Positions 49,401 through 61,799 of a stretch of DNA of 64,000 bases are shown piece by piece. Each line of letters starts with the position of its first letter. Position 1 is the stretch's first letter. The notes below the pieces were generated by a model that did no database searches, had not been told where the DNA came from, and saw nothing but the letters and a program-made list of their open reading frames with translations. A program made the translations under genes and the position numbers. The DNA is from Gymnorhina tibicen (taxonomy: Eukaryota; Chordata; Aves; Passeriformes; Artamidae), in NCBI GenBank assembly GCA_013399875.1, contig VXAZ01004042.1, forward strand, positions 838,330 to 902,329. Direction: 5' to 3'.

Positions 49401-51730
49401 TCAATTTCTCTTCCCGTTTTCCTTGAAATTCCTACTAGGATAAGTCAGTGGGAAGACTGACATCAGAGCACACCACCAGAAAAGAGTATTCTTTGCTCTT
49501 CCCTCAGCCAGTCATGTTGGCTGTCCTCAGTGTCTCCAGTGAAGGCACAAGGGAAGCTGCAGGCACCTTATGCTGCAACTTCTCCTTTACTCCAAGGACT
49601 GTCACTTTCAGCAGCCGTGTGCAGGGAAGGAATCCAGCCCATTAACTAATTTATCAATATTTACATTGCAAATATTATCTAATTAAATGATGCCGCTTCT
49701 TTAGCCTTTACTGCATATCTCTAGCAAGAGTTTACTAGCTGGATAAAATATCTCAAAGGAGCTTAGCTTTCCAGTCACTCATTCCATTTGGTGTTATCTG
49801 TGTTTATTTTTTCTCCTCCACCTACAGATACACGAAGCAATGAAAACAAGCTGCAAATCCACGTACTTGCCTTTGGAGTCTCTGATCCTTAGGACAAATG
49901 TACAGTTATTAAAACAGTTATCAGACACTTACAATCTAAGCGTTGCTAATGGATTTTTTTTCTCCTTCTCCTTTCCACTCTTCATAATTTTTGCAAATTT
50001 GTTCTCAGAACTGCAGCTCTGGCTGATGCAGCAGCATAAAGAAACTAACTTACCTGAAGCAAAATAATAGCGCATTTTTTGGGGAAATCCCACCGTGAAA
50101 GGAGCCAAGAGTAAGGAAAGCAGAAGTTTAGAAAGCTGGACTGAAGTGAATCCAAGCAAAACATGCATACACCAGCTACTTCGTCTCAAAGGAGGCAGGT
50201 GGCAGGCTTACGTCCTCCTGTTCTTCAGCTACCCGTTTCCTTTTGTGGTCATTTTTCATATGAGTTTCTTCCTTTTCTTGCAAGGCAAAATCTGAATATA
50301 TTCTTTCTGTACTGTGCTTGCAGTTTCCAACTCAGCTTACACATAAAATAATTCAACCGCAGCTTCCTACATTCCAAGTTTATCTTGCTTCTGCAATCGC
50401 TTTCCTCTCCTCTCTTTCGGATACTTCAGCATCAGGAGGATGTGGGCAAATCAAAGGGAACTGAGACAAAACAAGCTGAAGGAATTAAGAGACTAAATGA
50501 AGGCGCATTAAAATCTGGATAATTTATGACATAGTGAAATGCAATATCTGTCCAACATTCATTTATTTGGCATGAAACAATAATTGAAAGATTCTATCCC
50601 AGACTCTCAGTGTCTTAGCATGCTGTTAGCAGTACAGCTCAATCACAGATGTATTGAACAATCAGTTCAGGAGAGTTCAGTCAGTCAAGCACATACAAAA
50701 ACCTTCTTCTGTTTTTCCAGTGCTAGGAAATACATGCTTATCTCTTTATTTTTTTTAAATTCTATCAAGCAGTTCTTCTATGTGGCCAGAGGTGACCAAA
50801 TTCCAATTATTTGAGACCATAGGAAAATGAAGTGTACTGGCATTTAAACATTGCAAGAATTCAGGAGGGAGAACAAATACTGACAGTAGCAAGTGAAGGT
50901 ATAGCTGGGGCTGGACTAAAGGAAAAGAATGACGCACAAGAATATCAGAAACTCAAATCTCAGTGATGAGATAATCATCAAGAAAAGATGTAATTTGTCA
51001 TGAAAATATTTTAAACTTGAAAATTTTGAACTGGAAAAACTGAAATTATAAATACAATGCAGGATTTGCTATTGCTTTACAATTATTTCTATTGCTTTTT
51101 AGCAGCACAAAGAAAGGTCAGGGTGGACAAATACTTAGGTCAGCGTGATCATTCAAATGACTGCTACATACGCAATAAAAAATAAGGTCCATAATTTGCC
51201 AAAGGATAAATTCAGTGCCTTAAAAGTTGTTCTTAGTTCTAGGTCATGGGCTTTACTATGACTGCATAATAGCAGGGGCAGAAATAGATGAGGCTCATGT
51301 CTTCAGACAGAGCACATATATTTTGGATATACATGTTCTGCTCTGAGGACAAGGAAGCTATAATGTTATTGTAATTATGGGTTGTGTAAGTCTTGTTCAG
51401 CTTTATGATACACAATATGCACTTATGTAGTTGGATAATAAAAAGTTGCATCTTATTTGTGAAAAACCCCTTTTGCTTTAGCCTAGAGAGAGATTCACAA
51501 GAACATCCTTTCAGGTGTTCCTGCAAGTATTCATGCTGCATCTCAGTGATAGCTCCTGCTGCATTATATCTTAAGGCAGTGACATTGCAGCACAGAAATC
51601 TCAAGGAAGAAATGAGTCATATCTACAAAAAGTGAACCTAACCCAACTGTTCCATGTGTTGCACAGCTAGTGAAGGTTTGTTGCTGTTGGATTTGTATCC
51701 CGTGTTCTCCAGTATCACCAGTAACTCTAT
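46411..51730. other. Non-coding block, possible conserved elements
   Basis: No gene is confirmed. 46560-46640 and 49636-49735 are AT-rich with several TAAT/ATTA cores. Splice-bounded open segments at 48833-48893 and 49828-50067 are discussed in the findings but have no partner exons. The 132-codon minus ORF at 47883-48281 has no recognised domain. Confidence 0.5.
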
Positions 51731-51782
51731 ATTTCTTCTTAATCTCACACCTTCACATTTCTTCTTAATCTCACACCTTCAC
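51731..51782. repeat. Perfect 26-bp tandem duplication
   Basis: The unit atttcttcttaatctcacac plus cttcac occurs twice back to back with no mismatch (51731-51756, 51757-51782), so it is recent or conversion-maintained. Confidence 0.95.
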
Positions 51783-53744
51783 ATCCCTAAATCTTCCCCA
51801 CAAGTGCAGGCCCAAATCACTAGTGTGTGGCATTTCCCAGTACTTCCATGCCATGTTCCTGCATTAGCTGCAGCTGCTTTCCATGTCCCCACACCTACTG
51901 AGATCCCTGGTGCTTCCTGAAGCTTTCCTCTTCCTCTCTGCTCTCCATGATGCTGCTCTGTCTCTCCACCCTTGCCTCACAAAGTGGGGATTGCCCACTA
52001 CAACAGCCTGAGATATTTCCTTTCATCACTAAGGAGCCTTTACCAGACCTTGCAAATAGGCAGGGGATGGAGGAATTGACAGTGGAGGGCTTCATTCTCA
52101 TTCACTGTCAGCACCTCTGTGGCCAGGAGCCCAGACAGGCAGGATGGCTCTCTCACTGCCACAGCATAGCTGGGAGCAGGCTGGTCTGGACTGAACTGTC
52201 TCTTCTGGAGAGGATCTTTCTACACTGGTAAACATCAAATTTGAATACACTTGGTATCTCTGAGACATTTAATCCTTTGTCAAATTTGCTAAAATTTCAT
52301 CACAACTTCTAAAATTCCTGGGTGAAGACATGAGTAGATAGACAGATGGACACAGACAAACAGCACTATTTGCACATCTCATCACATTTCATTAGACAAC
52401 CAGGGTAAGAAACTAAGAAGTTGAAAAAGCAGCAGTGCCTCTATCTCACCAAAGCAGCTACTGAAACAATATGGGATTTGTCACCCCTGTTTCTCAGGAA
52501 AAAGGCTTACTTCCATAATTAGTTCTGTGCTTGCTAGACCAAAGCATGAAATCATATTTTTCTGATCCAACTTATCTGGACAGCATTGTCTCCTAATTTT
52601 CTTTTTTCTAATTTTCTCGACTGAGGGAACTCAGATACACACACACACGCACGCACAACTAAAATGCCTATATCTCACTTGCTTGGTCAGTAATTTAGCA
52701 TAGTTATTTAAGAACTAATTGGAGATTATTTTTTTTTTCCTCAGGAAAGCAAAACTACTTTCAACATCATAAAAATTTTAAATAATCCAGGTTGGCAATT
52801 TAAAGTTATTACTGGATTCATTAGGGCTTCAATATCCTACCTACTGCTGAGCTGTTGACAGGACGAGATTTAGCTGAAATCAGTGGATCCAATTAGAGCC
52901 AGGGGTTCACAACTTCCAGAGTACAAATTATTGGTGACATTTCTAAACAGTGATTGACACTGAAGCCAGCACAGGTTTCCTATACTGCTATGGAATGACA
53001 TTATGAAAAGGAGTGAACTTTTTAACCTTTCCATGGTACTGGCAAAAAAATCAACTTCCACTTATTTGTTATCCTTCATTTTTCAGCATGGACTTTATTT
53101 TTTTTTCCAGAACAATTGGACAGTCCCAACATAAATCAGGATTCAAAGTTGTATTAAAATTCACGAAGGCTGTGGTTGCAAAAGGGCCACCTTCAGACAT
53201 GTGGATTGTTAGAGTTACCTTTGTGCAAAAAAATCAGCCTACTACACGGATACTAATAGTTGCTTAAGTCTCCATTATCAGCCCGCTATTGTGAAAAAGA
53301 ATAGTTGAGATGGTGTGTGTTTATTCATTTTCATCTCTTATACAATGATTTCTTTGGAATGTTTTTCTAATCTAATTAAAATTCATTTCAGTATGTCATT
53401 TATTAGCCCAACTGATTCCCAATTATATCTCTCTAAAAACCTTGTCTCTGTTAGAATATTATAAGCACATACCAAATATAAATAATTAATAAGACAAGCG
53501 TGCCTTTCTTATCGTGGGTTGCATGTTATCAACAGACTCACAATTCACGTTTGGTGCCGCAATCACTTTGCTTCCAGCAGCCACTCAAGTATCAGTCCTT
53601 CTGGTTGCTATTGCAAGGGAACAGATTTAACCATCTTGGATGTTCTACATGGTAATATAAGGAGGCATGCATGTGTGAGAAGTCAAGGTCAATTATCTCA
53701 GCATGGTTTTTCTGTTATTGGTATAACAAATTGTTAAAAATTTA
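51783..53744. other. Non-coding block, no confirmed gene
   Basis: Contains a (CA)n run at about 52635-52657 and two splice-bounded open segments (52756-52801 and 53111-53267), both discussed elsewhere. No domain is recognised in any frame. Confidence 0.5.
52635..52657. repeat. (CA)n/(CG)-interrupted microsatellite
   Basis: ACACAC run interrupted by two CG-containing units (acgcacgcac). Confidence 0.75.
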
Positions 53745-53836
53745 GGCCCTGATCTTGTAATTATTTTGTGTGCAAAAATCATACAGACATCAAAGTGAAT
53801 TAGTTCAGCACAGAGAGAGGATGCAAGATCAGGCAT
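53745..53836. mobile_element. 92-bp inverted-repeat element (MITE-like)
   Basis: The left end contains cctgatcttg (53748-53757) and the right end its exact reverse complement caagatcagg (53824-53833). Allowing three mismatches extends the arms to about 15 bp. The whole has the form ggccctgatcttg...caagatcaggc, a pattern I recall as abundant in turtles and archosaurs (gccctgatcctgca...tgcaggatcagggc). It is non-coding and most likely an ancient non-autonomous, inverted-repeat transposon. No target-site duplication is obvious and the family name is uncertain. Confidence 0.58.
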
Positions 53837-55168
53837 CCAGCAAAATCTTTAATATTTCAAGTGTATCATTCTTCACAATACTGCTCTGTCAAAGTAAATG
53901 AAGCAGAGTAATGCATATTGGGAAAAAAAAAAATCAACTGATTCCATTTCCACCTTCCCCATATAAATACATACTAAAGATTCCAAGACATGAAAGAAAG
54001 CCCCGAGGAATAAAACCTGATTGGTAAAATTTTGCTTAAGGTGTTGTAATAGACACCACAAAATACATGTTCAGTCACTGAGTTTCCACTACATTCCTCA
54101 TTATAGCTGCAACTGGCTGAATTATTCATTAGAGATAACACAACCTGTGAATTTATCATAATATTATTTATACAGTAGAAATGATCACCTAAGGCTGATG
54201 GCATTTGTTTATGTTTTCCACTGTATGGCCAAAACTTTATATAGCAGGAACACATTTCTCATTTGCAAACTGGCCAACAACAACATTAATAATAATAACA
54301 ACAAAAATAATAATACTTTCTGCTCTAATCTGCAAATAAAGTCTCGTTCTGTCTGAGTCCATGAAAACATCACTCTTTGTGAGCATAAGCAAAGCAAAAA
54401 GTGGTTCTAAGTTGCATCAATTGCTAGTATATTGCAATAGAAACTCAAGGTAAGATGCCTTGAAGGCATACCGAAGGCATAATTGAAAACGGTACAGAAA
54501 GGCTCAGTAAACCTGAACATGCAATGATGCTCTCAGTCGCTTACCCCAAGGGAAGTTGTGTCCTTCACCAACAGCAGAGCTGAGGAATGTCTGTCAGTCA
54601 TGCATAGGACTCCCCATCTTCCCTATCTCTCTATGTAGTCTGTAGTACTACAAAAAAGGTTTCAGAAAACTCCACTGGTCTGCTCCTAAAACACCTTGCT
54701 GTATTAGTCCTAAAGTGTTCTCAGTGTATCACCACAGTCTTTCTGGGTCAGCCAGACCAGTGAACCTGTCAGTGGAACAGCAATATTGACCACGGCTCTA
54801 AGATGAGGTGGTTGGGTTCATACTTAGCTAGAGCCCAGGTTCACCAATTTCTTCCCTGTTTTTGTAGCTCAGAGGCTTGGTCCCTCTGGCCTACTGGGTC
54901 TCACAAAATTGTGTGTTCAATATCTCCTCCATAATGTTTTCTATTACAGCCTTCAAATATATCAGAGAAAATACTTTTGGTTTTGTCTTCAAGCTTTTAC
55001 AAATTTGACTGATTCCCAATTCTCTCCTTCAGCATTGATGTATTTCCTTCCTTATTCCCTTAAAGACTCTTATGTCCACACATTCCTAGCTTACAGATCC
55101 TGGCTACAAAGATTTCTCACATGATAGTTGACTGTAATCTTTCATATACAAATATCCTGAGAGAAAAT
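53837..55168. other. Non-coding block, nothing recognised
   Basis: Only short ORFs. A simple AAT/AAC tract lies at 54274-54316. Confidence 0.57.
54274..54316. repeat. (AAT/AAC)n simple repeat
   Basis: Runs of ACAAC and AATAAT units. Low complexity. Confidence 0.75.
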
Positions 55169-55184
55169 GGGGGGGGGGGGGAAN
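55169..55184. other. 13-G homopolymer followed by ambiguous base N
   Basis: G13 (55169-55181), then AA, then the only N in the window (55184). It is probably a sequencing or assembly uncertainty at a hard homopolymer. The true local length is unreliable and any reading frame across it should not be trusted. Confidence 0.95.
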
Positions 55185-57147
55185 CCTATTGCTCAATATC
55201 CACCATTCCATCTGGGATGCATAAAATTCCTAAACACTGTGTTTTGTTGCCTAAAGATGCTTCCAATCTTCCTAGCTGTAGCAGCATTATTGAACAAACA
55301 AGTCCTTTACTGCCAAAAAGCCCAGCCAAAAGTAACTGTCCCACAGACTCTTGGTTGAACTTGGACCAAACAGTGGCCTGAGAACTCTAACAGAGAACTC
55401 TGCAACATCTGACCACTGCTGCAACTTTCAGAGGTTGTGTCTGTTAGATGATATGTTTCCCTTCTCAAATCCAGGTAAGATGTGCATGTTTAAAAGACAT
55501 GTTGTTGTTACAAACTACCCTTAAGCTAGGTTATGTTACTCTACCACCTATTGCTGCTAAACAATTACTAACCCTAGAAGAAAGACCGGCCAAGCTGCCA
55601 ATAGGAAAAGAATACTTTTCTTAACCAGTTGTTTTCTCATATTCTGTCACATTAGAGTGGCTGCACAACACAATCTCACTGAAGAGCTGTGCTAGAGGCA
55701 ATTTGACTCCTGAAGTGACCACCAAAATTGGCTTCAGCAAACTCCTGAAATGTCTGCCCTTTCTTCTCCCAGGAACCACCTGTGTTCAGTTGGACAGGCA
55801 GAGGTTTCTTGGATTTGCTCAGGCTTACACTCAGAAGACAGTAAGGAAAGGGAGAAAATAGCCTTTGCTGGCTCACTTCCCTCCCCCAACACATTCCAGA
55901 CCCCACCATTTTCATTTTAGCAGCACCTCCCTTCTCCTGATGCAGGCAACGGAAATAGCTGCTGGACATTTCACATTCCTCTGGAGGCATCTGCACCAAG
56001 GGCTCATGCACAGAAAGAAAATTCCATTTCAGGATAGAAGTGAAGTCCACAGGGCCAAAGAGATGTTCTGTTTGTCCAGTTTCTCTAAAGTCTTGAAACA
56101 CTTGGCCAATCTTCATCTCCTAGATTCTCTTTCTCCTTCCAACATGAGAGTTCATCTTCCCAGGTCACACACAGGAAAGCTCTGCTTACACCACAGAGAC
56201 ACTGTTACTGCTCCCATGGCTATGTTCTGCAGCCTTCTGAGAACAGATAGGAGCTCACACTGTACTCCAAGACAGCAGCTGCTTTTTTTATAGCAGAATG
56301 TATTTGCTTGGCTTTGGCACGGGACTAGCCACATTCTCAAAGCTCACAATCATTTTGGAGCAAAAGCAGAGTTTGTTCCCACAGACCTGCAGCAGATATT
56401 CTGGAAACATCCTTCTAATCTACTCATTCTCCCATGCTGTGTTTTCCTCAGTCTGTGGTTTTTTTCTGACAGTTTCATAATTTTTCTGTGGGAAACCTCC
56501 CAAGTCCTGAGACCTTGATTCCAGCTCCAGTATTTTTCCCAGATATAGTACAAACTAATGCCACAGTAAATAGGTTTGTGAAAGTCCAAAGACTTTTTTG
56601 CACTTCCTTGTTCTAGGCAATATATAACAAATAAAATCCATTTCTCCCTGCAGCTGCATCAGTATTTAATGTTTCAGAGCATTTCAGTGATCAGAGCTTC
56701 GGTGTTGCACTTCTCTCCCCTTAAAGGAAAGCAGACAGTTGACCTGAAAAAAATGTAGTCCTTACTTAGAAGTCTGTCACATCCATAATACCTACCCATC
56801 CCAAGAATCTGATATTACTACACCTTTAATTGTGCTTATGGACAATCCTCTCCTTTCCAGATCTGTGTCCCTTAGCTGTTAATCCAATACCATCACACTC
56901 TGGTATGCTTGGTCCCCTCTCATCCTTATTCCCCCAGGCCACTATCTGGACCTATAAAGGACAGCATTCCCATGGCCCAGAGATTAGAAGACCCTTGCAG
57001 GGTGCTTAGAGTCCTCTGGAAATGAGGAAGAAGGTCCTCTGGTACTTAGAGGAAGAAGGAATTAAGGAATTCATTAGGAATTAAGCCATTCCTCCTTGTA
57101 GTCTCATTACGAGTACAGCCACTTTTCCCTACGAATATTATTTCTAA
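55185..57147. other. Non-coding block, no gene seen
   Basis: Two overlapping ORFs of about 145 codons on opposite strands (55676-56116 minus, 55865-56293 plus) have no recognisable domain. At most one could be real and neither shows supporting signals. 57000-57080 holds internally repetitive gaggaagaagg/ggaattaaggaattc sequence. Confidence 0.55.
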
Positions 57148-57215
57148 TCATACAATCACAGAATATCCTGAGTTGGAAGAGACCCACAAGTCCATCAAAG
57201 TCCAACTCCTATGCT
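57148..57215 (-). mobile_element. CR1 LINE 3'-end remnant (minus strand)
   Basis: atcatacaatcacagaatat, then cctgagttggaagagaccca, then gtccaactcct is the antisense CR1 3' terminus (..tggagttgga..gggtctcttccaac..gattctatgat). Only about 65 bp is recognisable. It is truncated at once, as in many avian CR1 copies. Confidence 0.85.
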
Positions 57216-58332
57216 TTCCTTCTCAGAAGGTAACACTCACATGGGCAATATTTTATTCAGTGATCTTCCTTACTAGGTGTGTGATGGAAGAGTCTCTCTG
57301 GTCATTGCACACAAAAATAAGTTCACTAGTCAGATCAGCATGTTAAGAGAACTTCCATATTCAGGAGCTCTGGCACTCAGCAGATTCTTGTAAGCACTGA
57401 CACAGCTCAGTAATTAGGCAGAATATTGAGTTAGCCAGAGAAAACCAGCAGTTTTGTGGGGGCTTTGTGAGTTAAATAGTCTCAGTGAAGAGCCCAGGGG
57501 TGCCAAAGTTTGCAAACTGGGGAAGAAGAAGGGAAGGATGCGCAAGGCACATGAGCCAGATGCAGGGAGAACAGGGGAGAATGCAGGGAAATAACATGTC
57601 CCTCTTGTAGCAGCAGGAGACAAGTCAGCCAGCTCTGTTGTCCTCTTCTCTTCCCCTCCAGATGCATTTTCAGTGTGTTCACCACCAAGTCTCACTGGCT
57701 GAGGCACTCGGAAGGGGTAGCTGAGGAAGACTGCATTAGTCAAAACAAAAGAAGCGTGCTTATAATTTAGCCCTGAGGTAGTCATTCAACTGCCAAGAAA
57801 TACCACCTCAGATGTTATGATTTCATTATTCATTAAAGCACTTGAAGGAAAGGCGTACTTTTGAAGTTGTGAGTTAAGTTTCCTTTTGGACAAAAGGTCT
57901 GAGTTCACTTACTTTGGACATGTTGAGGTAGGTGACTTGGGAAATGCATTTACACCCCAGTTCAGTGAGTTGCAGTTAGGCAGTAACTGTGCCATGTGCT
58001 GTGGAGGTGACTGGCCCTGTACCACACAGAGTAGACAGATTGCACAGCAGGATATTTCCTTTTATTGGAAAAGACTTCTGAATAACAAATACATTAATGG
58101 GATCCAGAATCAGATCTTAAACTGCAAACAAGGGAAAAAAGCTACATTTGCTGGGTAGTTTATTTCCAATAAATAATTTAACCTCTTCCAATAAAAAGTT
58201 CTGCATTCTGAAACAGAGAATTGGCTTTGCAGAAATTATTCCCGGTGCGGCATTTGTTCGAAGTTATCTCCACTGGATTCTGTAGGGCAGCATAAGTTTC
58301 AATAAAATAGTTTGGATGTCCTGTGAAATGTT
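57216..58332. other. Non-coding block, nothing recognised
   Basis: No gene or repeat identified. The 123-codon minus ORF at 57414-57785 has no recognisable domain. Confidence 0.55.
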
Positions 58333-58360
58333 AGCTGCAAAATCTCAGCTGCAAAATCTC
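58333..58360. repeat. Perfect 14-bp tandem duplication
   Basis: agctgcaaaatctc twice in tandem. Confidence 0.95.
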
Positions 58361-58620
58361 CTCTGCTCTTTGAGCTCAAGCTGGTACATAAAATAATGAG
58401 AGCTTCAGGCATCTCCTTCTCTCAAAGCTGTAATTTATGTCAATAGATAGGAGAGAATTAGTGCAAAGCATAAATTATCCTTTCACTACAATACTGCTTT
58501 CCAAAATTTATATTTCAACAATCTCAGTACAGGCCTCAGCAATACGAAAGTCTTTAAAATTACATTGATCAACAAGTGATAAAAGAATCCTTAAAAAATA
58601 ACAACATAAACTCAAAAAAA
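58361..58620. other. Non-coding spacer
   Basis: 58425-58500 is AT-rich unique-looking sequence that could be conserved. Nothing else is seen. Confidence 0.5.
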
Positions 58621-58648
58621 AATATCCACAGGATAATATCCACAGGAT
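58621..58648. repeat. Perfect 14-bp tandem duplication
   Basis: aatatccacaggat twice in tandem. Confidence 0.95.
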
Positions 58649-61600
58649 ATTAAATATAAAATAAAAATATCCAAAGGAAAGCACAAGACTTCTGAATATA
58701 TGCTTACTCTTTCCAACATATATTTTTCCTTTGTCCTTAAAGAAATTCAAATTAATTATAAAAATGAGGACATTCCTAATGGGATTTTTACTGAAATGTT
58801 ACAAGGCTTAATTTGTGTGAAAGTACCAACAAGTTTATTCATTTTGTAGGAGTGTGGAATTAGCTTCACGTAATACTCGGGACTTAGCTACAGCTTTGAT
58901 AGAAATGTTATTTGGTAATTATCTGCTCTTCCCTCAGGGACAAAGTAATTAATTTTGTTCTGCAGTTCACAGCATATTCTGTTTTTACACACATATGGAG
59001 GATAAATTTTGGAAGATTATGATCAATAGTTACTTTATTGACAACCAATAACTCATCATCCTGACAGCTCCATGACTTTTAAAGAAAATTCAGGAACACA
59101 GAAATCAAACTCCACTTCTTAACCTTTTTATTTGTATATTGGGAGGGGGAGAGAATAAATCTAAAGGAAAATAAAAATTTAAAATTAACTTTCATGAAAG
59201 AATTAGATGACATTCTGTACATAAACTAAGAATATACCCCCAAAAAATTTGTATTTTTGAAAACTCACAGCTAAAGTAAAGCCTTATGTTTTCCCCTATT
59301 TGTTGATTCTTTATTCCTTTCCTTTAGACTAGAGAATAATTTAAAGTTCAGGTTAAATACAAGTTTGAAAAATAAATTTTAAGCATAGATGAGGGGCTGA
59401 ATGTCCTCTAAGGTATAGTTAAAGACATGTGACTTTTTGTCCATTACAGAGCAGTTCTGTGTGTTTGGAGTTAAGGTGTTCATCACAGCCTACCCTTAAT
59501 CAGTGTGGTGTGTTTCATACTTTGAAAGAATATGCACAGAAGTAGCACATACCAGCTGCTAAAAACCCAAATACAGAGATCCTGGAGATGCTGTCTTTGT
59601 GAAGAGCAAGAGAAAAATGTTCCTATTGGTATCTTGGGCCCAAATATTACTTAGTGGAAGGCATTGCTTTCAAGAAAAAATATTTTCAGTAATTGCTTTT
59701 GCAGATATTTTTTGCCTGCAATGAGGGAAGTCCCAGTTCAGCAGGGCTATAGGGGAAAGGAGTCAGCTCCAGGGATTCTCACATAAGATCTGACTCATTC
59801 TCCATCCCAGATACAACAGCCTGTGCAAGCCATTTTGGCTGGAGAGTTATGGTTTCCTCCATGGATTTTTTATGAACAAAATCTTCTGGTAAAGATGCAA
59901 AAATACATCATGGAATTCCCCTTTTTCAGTCTAGCCCATCGCTTGACACATCCAATGAAAAGTTCATCACAAAAAGCACTCCTGTAAAAACAACTGTCCT
60001 CTCCAGGAGAGGTCGCTTCTTCTCCTGCATGTGATGTATTCCGTAACATAAACGTGACTATATTTTCTTGGGGTTCTGTTTTCCCAATTGAAAAATATTG
60101 ATAATGATTATGATAACAGCATTTCCTACCCAACAGGAAAGTTGTGTCAACAAATGTATTAAAATTGTCAAAGAATGGAGCTATAGGAACACAAATACCG
60201 ATACTGTAGCAAGGAACTAGGAACTTAATGTTTTTAAGTTTTCACTGTCCAAAAACACAGTCATCTCTGAAACAACTGAAATTCTCATTTATTCCATCAG
60301 CAACTAAGAGTCTTGGCACCAGCCACTTAATTGGTGCTGGCCTTAGTCAGTTTTTAAAAAGCTCATGGACGTAATTTGCCAATAAGCCAACAAATAAAAG
60401 TTTTATAGGAAACTATTCCATTGACAAAAATTAAGTTTAGGAAGAAGGAGTTGGAGGACTGGAACTGGCTGCACTTCACAACAGTGCTGGTAATAAATCT
60501 TGACAATAAAAGGGAATGAAATACTTAAGCCAGAAAAGTGAAATCACTAAAAATAAAACTAGAGACAAATTACATTCATCTCCCAGATCTCATTCGAATA
60601 TCTGACTGGAAAAATTTCCTACCACAATAGCTGCAGCATCCCAAGAGATCCTCATCAGCCTTCACCCATGCAACTCTGCCAATCCAGAAGACAAATAAAG
60701 AGTGATGTTCCTTTCCTCATTATGTGTGATCAGCTTGTGGCCAAGATAAAACGGTCAATGTGGATAAGTAAACAGCAGTTATGTCCAACAAAGATGCCCC
60801 TTGAGGATGCTGTCCAGACTCAGAGCAACATTTGTGAAAGAAATAAAACCAACAAACCAACAAACAAACCAGAACTACCATCTAATGTCTGAAAAAACCC
60901 TTCCAAGCCTAGACCACAGAACGCCTCCATTTTTCTGCACAAGGCACAGCCTGGCTCTGGCAGTGCAAACGCCCACTCTTGCTTCAGACAGCCAGGGACT
61001 CAGGATGTGAGTACTCCTTGTACTCATCACATGAGTATTAGCACCTTCTGGTAAAACAAGCCAGGTTCTTTCATCACAGCCAGGAAATAAACATTGTGCC
61101 AATCAGCAGGAGAAGCAGAGCACCAACCAGCCTCTATTTCCTTTCCCCCTGTCTTCTGCCTGTCTTATCATATATCTCACCCAAGGCCAAAGCACATAAC
61201 TTGCATTAAGATTGCAGCATGAAGGTGGCCACGGTTTTCCTCTTCCTACTTTATCACTCCTTCTCCTGAACACGAGGTACCATGAAGTTTCTTCAAGCAC
61301 AGCCTCTCCTGCAGCACCCTGGCATGTACATTGCCCAGGATACACACATCCTGCTGTGTGCTGGATCCCACTGTGCTGAACACACCCAGTTAACAGCCCA
61401 GGATCTGATCCTCACAGAGCAGCCCAGCACAAAGCCAGTGTCTTACTTGGTTCACACAGTAGCTTCCTCAGGATTAGTTATTGCTACACTCAGCCTCATT
61501 AACATGCCCTTCCTCGCCACTGAGAAGCAGGGCTAATTACTGTGGATGCAACACTGGCTGATATAGTGTCTGGTTGTTCTGATGCTATTTTAGTTGATAC

Positions 61601-61799
61601 CCGTCTGAGATTATCCACATCACCCTATACTGAGTACAGTGAATGAAATGAGGAATAATGAGATAAAAAAAACTTTCTTTGCCTTTTTTCGTACTTCAGC
61701 AAAGGTTTGGGTCATACTTGATTTCAATACAGGTTGAAGGTTGGGGTCAAGTTTCACTGGGGACAACTCAGCTCTTCCTATCCTAATTGCTCGAGCCTA
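58649..61799. other. Non-coding block, no gene seen
   Basis: AT-rich sequence with short ORFs only, and an A/C-rich simple tract at 60846-60870. No transposon is recognised before the RTE fragment. Confidence 0.57.
60846..60870. repeat. (CAAA)n simple repeat
   Basis: Repeated accaacaaac units. Low complexity. Confidence 0.75.

Noticed and set aside
52756..52801. Exon-like 46-nt segment (acceptor cctcag, ESKTTFNIIKILNNP, weak donor)
   Set aside because: Too short and AT-rich. The donor (CAG|gttggc) is poor and there is no partner exon.
55676..56293. Two overlapping ORFs of about 145 codons on opposite strands
   Set aside because: Mutually exclusive, with no similarity to a known family.
60300..60355. 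Possible hairpin around ggcaccagcc/ggtgctggcc
   Set aside because: The arms are not true reverse complements beyond 5-6 bp, so there is no convincing stem.
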